A stretch of DNA of 26,671 nucleotides from Aurantibrevibacter sp041749595 (GTDB taxonomy: Bacteria > Bacteroidota > Bacteroidia > Flavobacteriales > Flavobacteriaceae). A model generated the notes under the pieces. The model was given only the letters and a program-made list of their open reading frames with translations, made no database searches and had not been told where the DNA came from. This document shows, piece after piece, positions 1 to 8,022 of the stretch (the first letter of the stretch is position 1; each line of letters opens with the position of its first letter). The stretch spans positions 1 through 26,671 of the forward strand of contig JBGTBA010000153.1 of NCBI GenBank assembly GCA_041749595.1. Reading direction: 5' to 3'. The translations under genes were made by a program, and so were the position numbers.

Positions 1-274
1 ACTATTTAACATGATAAAAATCATGTAATCAACATTTTACTTCATTTTCGAATTTTTATTTTCGATTTTCTTAGAAGCACGGACTTACTGTTAATCCCTC
101 TGGTAATCTATAGGGAACGCAAGGGATATCAGGATTTAGAAAAATTTTGAACAGGACAAGCGCGTGCGGTGTGTGATGCGCACGTTAAAATAATTTTGTA
201 ATCTGCCGGTTTTGGGGTTGGCTTTGGAAATACGTGTACCATTACCGTTATGTTAATAATGGTAGAACCTGGAA
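1..274. other. Non-coding stretch at window start, probably IS debris
   Basis: I see no credible gene here; both strands are broken by frequent stops. At 261-269 lies GGTAGAACC, the same 9-mer found at 992-1000 just after the ISL3-type transposase remnant. It stands next to the point where similarity to the IS3 orfA remnant is lost. It may be the end of another lost ISL3-type copy. That reading is inference from one short match. Confidence 0.4.
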
Positions 275-463
275 CGAATGATTTGCTCTTTTGCTCAAAA
301 GCAACCGCCGAATTGGCCAGAAATTCCTGCTTTTATTGGGAAATCTGATTGGGGTGCAAATCAAACCTAACGGCAAGCTCCGAGAGCGTTTCCCACTCTT
401 TTAGTGCCTCTATGGCAACTTTTGCCCCGAACACCGATCAAACTTTCTTCTGCTTTTTTTCAT
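275..463 (-). pseudogene. Decayed IS3-family transposase orfA (N-terminal HTH part)
   Basis: Reading the minus strand from the ATG at 463 gives MKKSRRKFDR. A one-base shift near 425 is then needed to continue with AKVAIEALKE, TLSELAVRFDLHPNQIS, and, after an in-frame stop at 333-335 where a Trp codon would be expected, KQEFLANSAVAFEQK. This is the recognisable N-terminal helix-turn-helix region of IS3-family OrfA proteins (family knowledge). Similarity ends near 275 and no orfB is present, so the gene is dead: one frameshift, one nonsense codon, and loss of its 3' part. The sequence just upstream of its start (to about 533) looks like the left end of the same element. Confidence 0.75.
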
Positions 464-469
464 GGTTTT

Positions 470-533
470 CACTTGATTAAATCCATGCTTTTTTTCAATT
501 AATCAAGTGGTCTTATTTTGTAGGGGTATTATA
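470..533 (-). mobile_element. Probable IS3-type element end with an internal hairpin
   Basis: An 11-bp perfect inverted repeat (470-480 and 499-509, CACTTGATTAA / TTAATCAAGTG) with an 18-nt spacer precedes the orfA start. Next to it, reading the minus strand from about 533, is TACCCCTACAAAATAAGACC, which resembles the termini of IS3-family elements as I remember them. Coding similarity to the ISL3 transposase starts immediately on the other side, near 536, so 533-536 looks like an insertion junction. The exact end and any target duplication cannot be fixed by eye. Confidence 0.45.
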
Positions 534-535
534 GT

Positions 536-990
536 AGGGAGACCAAGCACAACGAGGAACTCATGGAGAGCCGTTACGCCCTGTTGAAGAACCCGGAGAA
601 CCTGACCGAGAAACAGCGTATACAGTTCCAGGCCATAAGGGACGGGAACTATCAGGTCGCAAAGGTATGGCAGGTCAGGGAGAACTTCAAGGAGCTCTTC
701 GGCAAGCAGGACGATAAGGGCAGCGGGCTCCTGCTGTTCCTAAAATGGGTATCGGACTCCGTGGAAAGGAAGATAAAGGAAGTAGACAAGGTGGCACAGG
801 TCTTCCAAGACCATCTTTGGGGAGTGGTCAACGCCATTGGTGACAAGGATCAGCAATGCCCATGGCAGAAAGGATCAACGGGAAGATACGGGAAATAAAG
901 ACCATTGGGAAAGGGTATAGGAGATTCGAGAATTTCAGAAACGTAATCCTGTTTTTTCATGGAGGACTTAACCTTTACCCATTAAAATAA
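536..990 (+). pseudogene. ISL3-family transposase, 3' fragment, frameshifted
   Basis: Frame 2 reads RETKHNEELMESRYALLKN, then NPENLTEKQRIQF and on to about 848; the ATG at 563 is internal, not a real start. This matches the C-terminal half of ISL3-type DDE transposases (family knowledge). The frame then slips: 849-863 gives ISNAH, and from 862 another frame continues MAERINGKIREIKT, GYRRFENFRNVILFFHGG and LNLYPLK, ending at the stop 988-990. At least two indels are needed to join the pieces. The N-terminal half is missing, cut off at the IS3-type junction near 533. The segment is visibly more GC-rich than its surroundings, consistent with a foreign origin. It cannot make an active enzyme. Confidence 0.8.
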
Positions 991-1003
991 GGGTAGAACC
1001 ACT
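991..1003. repeat. Likely terminal repeat end of the ISL3 remnant
   Basis: GGGTAGAACC begins directly after the transposase stop codon. ISL3-type elements carry terminal inverted repeats close to the transposase 3' end. The core 9-mer recurs at 261-269 in the same orientation; the expected inverted partner was not found in the window. Confidence 0.4.
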
Positions 1004-1025
1004 TTTTTAAGCCGTAATTGCCTAG

Positions 1026-1044
1026 GTAATACCCTGTGTATTAC
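1026..1044 (-). terminator. Hairpin just after the oxidoreductase stop
   Basis: A perfect 7-bp stem (GTAATAC / GTATTAC) with a 5-nt loop lies two bases beyond the stop of the minus-strand oxidoreductase gene. No T-tract follows on that strand, so it may be a transcript-end stabiliser rather than a classic intrinsic terminator. Confidence 0.3.
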
Positions 1045-1046
1045 GC

Positions 1047-2042
1047 TCATTTTCGAACGTTTAAGATACGATCCATCACCCAACTGGTATGAGCTGCCGT
1101 TTCGCCTGTGGAAGGATGCGCTCTGTTTCCTAACAGATGTTCCCGTATATTTTCCACATGAAATTGCTGCACGTGTTTTGGGTGTTCAATAAAGAGTCGG
1201 GTTGTTCCGTTGCCTCGCTCTAAAACTATTTTTTCTTCGTCAAAAACAGAAAAGGCAATACGGCCTTCACTCCCAAAAATCGCCACGGTATCTTTCCGGT
1301 CGTTACAACCAAAATTCCAACTGCCTTCTCCCGTTACCCCGGTTTTATGTTGCCAACAGCCTGTAATGGCATCTTTGGCCGAATAAAGTCCCTGTTGGTT
1401 GGCACTAATGCCATAAGCGGATTCTATATCGCCCAACAAATAGGTAAAAAGATCCAATCCATGACTGGCCAAATCATCAAAATATCCGCCCGGAGCAACG
1501 TTTGCATCGGTTCTCCAGTTATAGGTACCACTGAGATCTAATGGCGAAGGAGGCTTGCGCAAATGCCATTGAATATGTCTTACGGTACCAATTTTACCCT
1601 GATCCAACCATTGCTTTACGTTGAGGAATCGAGGCAATGAACGGCGGTAATACGCTGTAAATAGGGGTATTTCCTTTTCTTTAAAGGCGGTGGCTATGGC
1701 TAAACTTTCGGTGTAGTTGGGTGCCAAAGGTTTTTCAATACAACAGGGTTTTCCAGCTTCGGCAACTTTTAAGGCATAGTACAAATGGCTATCAGGCGGC
1801 GTGGCAATATATACGGCATCTATTTCTTGGTCGCCAATGAGTGCGTCGGCATCGGAGTACCATTTGGGAACCCCATGTCGCATTGCATAGTCGGCCGCTT
1901 TTTCAGCATCCCGGCACATTACGGCCAGAAGTTGAAAGTCCGCTGTTTTTTGATAGGCCGGGCCGCTTTTTAGTTCGGTTACCGCGCCACAACCGATAAT
2001 TCCCCATCGTACGGACGCTGATTTTATGAGTGCGTTTTTCAT
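1047..2042 (-). CDS. Gfo/Idh/MocA-family NAD(P)-dependent oxidoreductase
   Basis: The 331-residue product has the family's two-part build. The N-terminal Rossmann fold carries GIIGCG at 14-19 and the dinucleotide-site EKP at 103-105. The C-terminal half carries the substrate-site pattern GGYFDDLASHGLD at 185-197, with Asp190, His194 and Asp197 in the usual places. Such enzymes oxidise or reduce sugars, inositols and related polyols in the cytoplasm; the substrate cannot be read from sequence. There is no signal peptide. It appears to be a single-gene unit, transcribed away from the efflux operon, with no sugar transporter or hydrolase beside it. The ATG at 2042 is chosen because it gives normal length and the Rossmann motif begins about 12 residues in. 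No strong ribosome binding site is visible, as is usual in this phylum. Confidence 0.9.
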   Translation of the reverse strand: MKNALIKSASVRWGIIGCGAVTELKSGPAYQKTADFQLLAVMCRDAEKAADYAMRHGVPKWYSDADALIGDQEIDAVYIATPPDSHLYYALKVAEAGKPCCIEKPLAPNYTESLAIATAFKEKEIPLFTAYYRRSLPRFLNVKQWLDQGKIGTVRHIQWHLRKPPSPLDLSGTYNWRTDANVAPGGYFDDLASHGLDLFTYLLGDIESAYGISANQQGLYSAKDAITGCWQHKTGVTGEGSWNFGCNDRKDTVAIFGSEGRIAFSVFDEEKIVLERGNGTTRLFIEHPKHVQQFHVENIREHLLGNRAHPSTGETAAHTSWVMDRILNVRK

Positions 2043-2373
2043 AAGCAGTGAATAATTGTTGGGTTACTAGAGCTATTTTGTATAAAAATAGAAAATATAT
2101 TCCCAACAATCCAGGAATACCGGTTAATGTAGCTCCGCACCAAGGGAAGGCAGACTATTGGAAAGTTCTGGAAATAGGGCTTTAAGGATTTTATTGCCCC
2201 TAAAAGGGGAACGGGTAGTTGAAAAAAGATTTTCCACATACAGTTAAATAACTGAAACCGACCGAATGTCCCAACAGAACAAAAATATATGTTAATAAAT
2301 AATTAAGGTAAGATTCTTTTATGATTTTTAAAATTAGCTTTGGAGAACCGAGAGCCATACTAATTGACCACTA
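2043..2373. other. Divergent intergenic region, oxidoreductase / efflux operon
   Basis: I find no convincing gene in these 331 bases. They should hold the promoters of both flanking units. A plus-strand TAGCTTTG lies at 2335-2342. On the minus strand a TATTTTTG box lies at 2280-2287, but it is far (about 240 nt) from the oxidoreductase start. A 5-bp hairpin (CCCCT aaa AGGGG, 2197-2209) has no T-tract and no clear role. Confidence 0.5.
2335..2342 (+). promoter_or_regulatory. Candidate -7 box of the RND efflux operon
   Basis: TAGCTTTG fits the Bacteroidota -7 consensus TAnnTTTG exactly and lies 31 nt before the adaptor ATG. A clear TTG -33 element is not visible at the expected distance, so strength or sigma dependence is uncertain. 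Confidence 0.4.
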
Positions 2374-3447
2374 ATGAAATTAAAGAACATTATCATCACT
2401 TTGGTTATCCTTGTCATTGGGGCCTTAATTTTTTATAGAATAGAGGAGAATAGCGATAATAAGGTACTTACCGGTAACCGCTCTGCCGTTATCCTGGCAA
2501 CCCAGGTCAAGGGGGTAGTCGTGGCCACCCAAAAATTTTCCAGCAATCTATCCGTATCCGGGTCGATTTATGCCAATGAACAGGTTGATATAAGAAGTGA
2601 AGTTTCTGGTATTGTTCAGGGAATTTATTTTGATGAAGGCTCAGTTGTTAACAAGGGACAGGTATTGGTGAAAATAAACGACATAGAGCTAAAGGCACAA
2701 CTATCCCAAGCGCAAACAAGGGAATCGTTAGCAGCTGAAAACGAACGGAGGGCTCAACTCTTGTTGGGGAAAGAAGCGATTAGCCAAGAAGAATATGATG
2801 TGGCAAACGCAGAACTGAAATCCACCGGGGCACAGACAGAATTGATCCAGGCGCAAATAGCGAAAACAGCCATAACCGCACCGTTCCAAGGAAGAATAGG
2901 GCTACGATCCATTTCGCCCGGAACCTATGTTACCCCAACAACGCCCATTGCACACTTGGTAAATGTAGATCAGGTGAAAGTAACGTTTTCCATCCCTGAG
3001 AAATACGCTTCCGCGGTAAACCTAAATACGGTGATCAACTTTAACATTGCGGGCCATAAGGACACTTTTTCGGCAAAGGTTTATGCCTTGGAGCCCGGCA
3101 TAGAAACGTCTACCAGGACCCAACAGCTTCGGGCCATGGCGCAAAATCCTGAAGGGAAATTGCTGCCGGGCACGTTTGCCAGTATTTCCCTTCCCCTTCA
3201 GAATGACGAAGAAGCCATTCTTATTCCTTCAGAAGCAGTGATACCTATTCAGAACGGAAAAAAGGTATTTGTTTCGGAAGGAGGGCTGGCCAAGGAAGTG
3301 GTCATTGAAACCACTACCCGCACCGATAGGGACATCCAGGTGATCTCCGGATTAAAGGTAGGCGATACGGTCCTTACCACGGGGGTGATGAGTCTGCGAA
3401 ACGGAACGCCTTTGAACATAACAATAACCAATACCAAAGAGTTATGA
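2374..3447 (+). CDS. RND efflux periplasmic adaptor (MFP/HlyD-type)
   Basis: This 357-residue protein bridges the inner-membrane pump and the outer-membrane channel. One N-terminal membrane segment (about residues 5-21) anchors it; no lipobox is seen. Then come the first half of the lipoyl domain (VDIRSEVSGIV, EGSVVNKGQVLV), a short alpha-helical hairpin (about 105-165), the second lipoyl half (ITAPFQGRIG), a beta-barrel and a C-terminal membrane-proximal domain (ILIPSEAVIP, VISGLKVGDTVLTTG). Order and length are normal for adaptors of HAE-type RND pumps. The stop overlaps the permease start (ATGA at 3444-3447), so the two are translationally coupled. No local regulator gene is present. Substrate is unknown: drugs, bile-like compounds or lipids are all possible. 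Confidence 0.93.
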   Translation: MKLKNIIITLVILVIGALIFYRIEENSDNKVLTGNRSAVILATQVKGVVVATQKFSSNLSVSGSIYANEQVDIRSEVSGIVQGIYFDEGSVVNKGQVLVKINDIELKAQLSQAQTRESLAAENERRAQLLLGKEAISQEEYDVANAELKSTGAQTELIQAQIAKTAITAPFQGRIGLRSISPGTYVTPTTPIAHLVNVDQVKVTFSIPEKYASAVNLNTVINFNIAGHKDTFSAKVYALEPGIETSTRTQQLRAMAQNPEGKLLPGTFASISLPLQNDEEAILIPSEAVIPIQNGKKVFVSEGGLAKEVVIETTTRTDRDIQVISGLKVGDTVLTTGVMSLRNGTPLNITITNTKEL

Positions 3448-6400
3448 GCATTTCCACGATAAGCATTAAGCGACCCATTCTAACCATTGTGGTAAACCTT
3501 ATCATAATCCTCTTTGGGGTCATAGGATTTACCTATCTTGGGATAAGGGAATTCCCATCCATAGATCCGGCCCAGATTTCCGTTCAGACCAACTATACGG
3601 GAGCCAATTCGGACATTGTGGAATCCCAGATCACAGAGCCTCTTGAAAAAGCCATAAACTCTATTGACGGCATTAGAAACATAAGTTCTTCCAGTATCCA
3701 AGGTTCAAGTGTCATCAATGTTGAATTTAAGCTTGAAAAAAACCTGGAGGAAGCGGCAAACGATGTCAGGGATAAAGTTTCCCAAACGGTCCGGAACCTG
3801 CCCCCGGACATAGATGCCCCTCCAGTGGTGTCCAAGGCGGATGCCAATGCCAATACCATCATATCCATGCTGGTTAAAAGCGACACTAAAAACGTATTGG
3901 AGCTTACCGATTATGCGGATAATGTGCTGGTACCCAGATTACAGACAATACAAGGGGTGAGCAGTGTAAGGATTTGGGGACAACGGAAATATGCCATGCG
4001 CCTATGGATAGATCCGGTTAAAATAACATCTTATGGGATTACCATTGCCGAGGTAAGAGAGGCCCTGAACAGGCAAAATGTGGAACTGCCCTCCGGAAAG
4101 CTTACCGGGGCAAACACGGAACTTACGGTAAAGACCATTGGGAATCTTTCTACCGAGGAAGAATTCAACAACATCATCATTAAATCTGAAGGGGAAAAGA
4201 TCGTCAGGTTCAGCGACTTGGGAAAGGCCAGCCTTGAAGCCGAAAACATGGAAACGCGTTTGAGCGATTCTGGGCAGACCATGATCGGGCTGGCAATATC
4301 GCCCCAACCCGGCAGCAACTATCTGGACATTGCCGAAGGTTTTTACAACGAGTACAAAGTCTTGAAAAAAGACCTTCCGCAAGGTTTTGAACTGAACGTG
4401 GCCATAGACGATTCCATTTTTGTTAAAAAGGCCATTTTTGAAGTGGCGGAAACATTGCTTATAGCCCTGTTGTTGGTAACCTTGGTCATTTATTTGTTTT
4501 TCAGGGACTGGGCCATCGCTTTTCGTCCGCTGATAGATATCCCGGTATCCTTGATAGCCACATTTTTTATTATGTATATTTTTGGTTTCTCCATAAATGT
4601 ACTGACACTTTTGGCAATTGTATTGGCAACCGGTTTGGTCGTTGACGACGGTATCGTGGTAACCGAAAACATATTTAAGAAGGTAGAGCAGGGCATGTCC
4701 CCTATTGAAGCAGCTATTAAGGGCTCCAACGAAATATTTTTTGCGGTGATCTCCATTTCCATCACTTTGGCAGCTGTTTTTTTGCCCATCATCTTTTTAG
4801 AGGGGTTTGTTGGTCGTCTTTTTAGGGAATTCGGCATTGTAATTGGTGCGGCGGTGCTTATATCGGCATTTGTGTCGCTTACCCTGACCCCTATGCTCAA
4901 TGCTTATTTAATGAAAGGAGGAAAGCAAAAGCGCTCAAAATTTTATGAAATGACCGAACCTTTTTATGAAAACCTAAACAAAAGCTATGCAAATTCCCTT
5001 GCCGGCTTCATGAAACGAAAATGGTTGAGCTTTCCCATACTTTTTGTTTGTTTGGGGCTCTCCTATCTTTTCTATACTATCTTGCCCAAGGAAACGGCAC
5101 CTTACGATGACAGGAGTATGGTGATCGTTAATGTAAGTGCACAAGAGGGGGCAAGCTATGACTACATGGACAGGTACATGCAGGAACTGTCAACCCTTAT
5201 CGACGATTCCATTCCCGGGAAGAAAACGAGCGTTATAGTAACCTCACCCGGGTTTGGTGCTTCGTCCGTGAACAGTGGATTTGCCCGCATCGCCCTCGTT
5301 GACCCCTCGGAAAGGGAAAAGTCGCAAAAGGAAATCGCCGTAGACCTGTCCAAATGGACACGTGAATATTCGGGGGTACGGACATTGGTTTCCGAGCAAC
5401 CCACTATTTCCGTAAACAGACGTGGCGGATTGCCCATACAATACATCATACAGGCCCAAAATTTTCAGAAACTGGAAGAGAAAATCCCTGAATTTATGGA
5501 AGAGGCATCAAAAGACCCTACTTTTTCAGTTGTGGATACCAACCTTAAATTCAATAAACCGGAAATTTATGTGAACATTAATAGGGAAAAAGCACAAACC
5601 CTTGGTGTTTCCGTGATGGACGTTGCCCAAACCCTGCAATTGTCCTTGAGCGGCCAACGGTTTGGATTTTTCATGATGAATGGGAAACAGTACCAAGTAA
5701 TTGGACAGTTTGATAAAAAAGACCGTGCAACACCTTTGGACCTGACCTCCATTTTCGTTAAAAGCAGTTCGGGACAACTTATACAACTTGATAATTTGGT
5801 GGAAGTTGAAGAAAAAAGCAGCCCCCCACAGTTGTTCCACAACAATAGGTACATGTCTGCTACAATTTCAGCCGGACTTGCCCCCGGCAAAAGCATGAGC
5901 GATGGCATAGAGGCCATGGAACGCGTAAGGGCCAAAGTATTGGACGATACGTTCACTACGGATTTGGGGGGAGAATCGCGGGATTTTGCAGAAAGCAATT
6001 CCAATACCTTATTTGCTTTTGGTTTGGCGTTATTGCTCATTTTCCTCATCCTTTCGGGCCAATTTGAAAGTTTTGTGGATCCTTTCATTATCATTTTGAC
6101 GGTGCCCATGGCCGTAGCAGGGGCGTTGCTCTCTTTGTGGCTGTTTGGCCAGACCTGGAACATATTCAGCCAGATAGGCACCGTAATGCTCATTGGTTTG
6201 GTTACCAAAAATGGTATTCTTATCGTGGAGTTCGCCAACCAGTTACGGGAACAGGGGATGCCCAAGGCAAAGGCAATACTAGAAGCTTCTGAATCTAGGT
6301 TGAGGCCTATTTTAATGACCAGTTTAACCTTGGCCCTTGGGGCAATGCCAATAGCACTTTCCATAGGTGCTGCCTCCCAAAGCCGCATGGGTATGGGCAT

Positions 6401-6545
6401 CGTTATTGTTGGGGGCACCATTTTCTCCCTTATTTTAACCCTCTACATAATACCAGCGGTCTATTTAATGTGGTCCAGGGAACGTAGGTACAGACCTGAG
6501 TTTGAACATGTGGAAAATTTTGAAAAAGAAAGTATAGTAAACTAA
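3444..6545 (+). CDS. RND-family efflux permease (HAE/AcrB-like)
   Basis: The 1033-residue proton-driven exporter shows the duplicated RND plan: TM1 near 12-32, a large periplasmic loop, TM2-6 from about 335, a second loop after the TM7 region near 535, and a last TM group from about 865. The proton-relay pair is Asp401-Asp402 in GLVVDDGIVV and the partner Lys is Lys922 in VTKNGILIVEF, matching AcrB Asp407/Asp408/Lys940. This supports a functional pump of the hydrophobe/amphiphile class and argues against a heavy-metal (CusA-type) pump. It overlaps the adaptor by 4 nt and is followed after 4 nt by the TolC-like gene. Which compounds it exports cannot be told from sequence. Confidence 0.95.
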   Translation: MSISTISIKRPILTIVVNLIIILFGVIGFTYLGIREFPSIDPAQISVQTNYTGANSDIVESQITEPLEKAINSIDGIRNISSSSIQGSSVINVEFKLEKNLEEAANDVRDKVSQTVRNLPPDIDAPPVVSKADANANTIISMLVKSDTKNVLELTDYADNVLVPRLQTIQGVSSVRIWGQRKYAMRLWIDPVKITSYGITIAEVREALNRQNVELPSGKLTGANTELTVKTIGNLSTEEEFNNIIIKSEGEKIVRFSDLGKASLEAENMETRLSDSGQTMIGLAISPQPGSNYLDIAEGFYNEYKVLKKDLPQGFELNVAIDDSIFVKKAIFEVAETLLIALLLVTLVIYLFFRDWAIAFRPLIDIPVSLIATFFIMYIFGFSINVLTLLAIVLATGLVVDDGIVVTENIFKKVEQGMSPIEAAIKGSNEIFFAVISISITLAAVFLPIIFLEGFVGRLFREFGIVIGAAVLISAFVSLTLTPMLNAYLMKGGKQKRSKFYEMTEPFYENLNKSYANSLAGFMKRKWLSFPILFVCLGLSYLFYTILPKETAPYDDRSMVIVNVSAQEGASYDYMDRYMQELSTLIDDSIPGKKTSVIVTSPGFGASSVNSGFARIALVDPSEREKSQKEIAVDLSKWTREYSGVRTLVSEQPTISVNRRGGLPIQYIIQAQNFQKLEEKIPEFMEEASKDPTFSVVDTNLKFNKPEIYVNINREKAQTLGVSVMDVAQTLQLSLSGQRFGFFMMNGKQYQVIGQFDKKDRATPLDLTSIFVKSSSGQLIQLDNLVEVEEKSSPPQLFHNNRYMSATISAGLAPGKSMSDGIEAMERVRAKVLDDTFTTDLGGESRDFAESNSNTLFAFGLALLLIFLILSGQFESFVDPFIIILTVPMAVAGALLSLWLFGQTWNIFSQIGTVMLIGLVTKNGILIVEFANQLREQGMPKAKAILEASESRLRPILMTSLTLALGAMPIALSIGAASQSRMGMGIVIVGGTIFSLILTLYIIPAVYLMWSRERRYRPEFEHVENFEKESIVN

Positions 6546-6549
6546 GAGC

Positions 6550-7860
6550 ATGAATTTACGGGAAATACTATTTAGCTTTACTTTTATGATTACTGTATTT
6601 TATACTGCCAGCGCCCAAAAGATACTAACTATAGAAGAGGCCGTGCAAATTGCGCTGGAGAACAATTACAATATACGGATTGCATCAAACGACCTAAAAA
6701 TAGACGAAAGGGGTAAAAGCCTGGGAAATGCGGGTATTCTGCCCGTAATAAGCACCAATTTTACCCGGAACAATAATGTCCAGGATACAGAACTTACCTT
6801 TTCAGATGGTACCGATAGGGTAACTAATGGAATTAAAACATTTAACCAGTCCTATGGCGCACAGTTGCAGTGGACCATTTTTGACGGATTTAGAATGTTT
6901 GCCCGGTATGACCAGTTGAAAGAGCTGGAAAATTTGGGTGAGACGGAATTGAAATTTACCATCTTATCAGCGGTAAGCGATATTTTTACCACCTACTACG
7001 AAATTACACAGCTTCAGCAACAGCTGGTGGCATTGGACACGACCATTGTTATTTCCAAGCAACGCCTTGAAACCGCAAAAAACCGTTACACCATAGGGAA
7101 AGCCTCCAAGCTCGAGGTGCTAAATGCGGAAGTTGATCTGAATACGGATATCACGGCCCGCCTTAACCAAAATCAACTCTTTGCCAATGCCAAAATACGG
7201 CTAAATGAAATTATGGCCAGGAACGTACATGCGGAATTTAGTGTCGTCGATACCATTCTGGTGGATAAAGATTTGGTCCTAAACGATTTGATTTCCTTGG
7301 CCGAAGAACAGAACCCACAGTTACAATTGCAGATTATCAACAAAAAAATACAAGAACTCGAAAGGAAACAGATAAAGGCCAACCGCATGCCGACCATAAG
7401 CGTGAATACAGGCTATAATTTCACGAAATCTGAAAACCCCATAGGTTTCACCACACAATCGCAAGGAGAAGGATTAACCTATGGAATCACCGCTTCTATC
7501 CCCCTATTTAATGGATTTTTACAAAATAGAAACGAGCAAATTGCAAAAATACGGTCAGAAAACAGTGAAATTGCCATAGCCCAACAAACCCAAACGCTTC
7601 AGTCGCAATTGGCATCTACCTACCAAACCTATCTTACGAATCTAGAGCTTATAGATCTGGAGGCCAAAAACGAGGAAATCGCAAAAGAAAACTTGGATAT
7701 TACTCTGGACAAGTTTAGTATAGGGACCATCCCTGCCATTGAATTTAGGGCGGCGCAGGTAAATTATGTAAACGCCAAGGTACGCTATACCAATTCCCAA
7801 TTTCAGGCAAAGCTTTCCGAAATAGCTTTAAAGGAACTGGCCGGAAGCATTTCGTTATAA
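6550..7860 (+). CDS. TolC-family outer-membrane efflux channel
   Basis: The 436-residue product begins with a signal peptide (MNLREILFSF then TFMITVFYTASA, cleavage likely after residue 22, before QKIL). The mature part is two related halves of long amphipathic helices, with TIEEAVQIALENNYNI at the start and LISLAEEQNPQLQLQI at the start of the second half, typical of the outer efflux protein fold. It would form the trimeric outer-membrane duct for the adaptor and permease encoded just upstream; the 4-nt gap shows one operon. No N-terminal lipobox Cys is seen after the signal. The length is normal for the family. Confidence 0.93.
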   Translation: MNLREILFSFTFMITVFYTASAQKILTIEEAVQIALENNYNIRIASNDLKIDERGKSLGNAGILPVISTNFTRNNNVQDTELTFSDGTDRVTNGIKTFNQSYGAQLQWTIFDGFRMFARYDQLKELENLGETELKFTILSAVSDIFTTYYEITQLQQQLVALDTTIVISKQRLETAKNRYTIGKASKLEVLNAEVDLNTDITARLNQNQLFANAKIRLNEIMARNVHAEFSVVDTILVDKDLVLNDLISLAEEQNPQLQLQIINKKIQELERKQIKANRMPTISVNTGYNFTKSENPIGFTTQSQGEGLTYGITASIPLFNGFLQNRNEQIAKIRSENSEIAIAQQTQTLQSQLASTYQTYLTNLELIDLEAKNEEIAKENLDITLDKFSIGTIPAIEFRAAQVNYVNAKVRYTNSQFQAKLSEIALKELAGSISL

Positions 7861-8022
7861 CCTTAAATTTTGAGGAGGGTTGTTTTTTATGGAAAACGAC
7901 ACCGGTTTTGGTAAAGGGGCACCAGTATCCATGCCCTACCAGATCGCTTTTGGCATTTCAGGTAAGATATGTCCCAAAAGAGTTTATAAAAATGGATACC
8001 GTCCTATTTTGGAGGGATTCCA
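7861..8022. other. Convergent gap after the efflux operon
   Basis: This 162-bp stretch lies between two convergent genes. A weak stem (AACC 7859-7862 / GGTT 7878-7881) followed by GTTTTTT at 7882-7888 could serve as an intrinsic terminator for the efflux operon. An open frame running through here on the plus strand is antisense to the aminotransferase and resembles nothing I know. Confidence 0.3.

Noticed and set aside
2197..2209. CCCCTaaaAGGGG hairpin as a terminator
   Set aside because: It has no T-tract on either strand and lies between divergent genes, where no transcript should end.
2039..2239. 66-codon minus-strand frame upstream of the oxidoreductase
   Set aside because: It is hydrophobic and random-looking and overlaps the oxidoreductase start; no family resemblance.
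5567..6421. 284-codon open frame on the minus strand inside the RND permease gene
   Set aside because: It is antisense to a clearly real RND gene with all motifs; the product has no recognisable domain and a composition typical of an antisense shadow.
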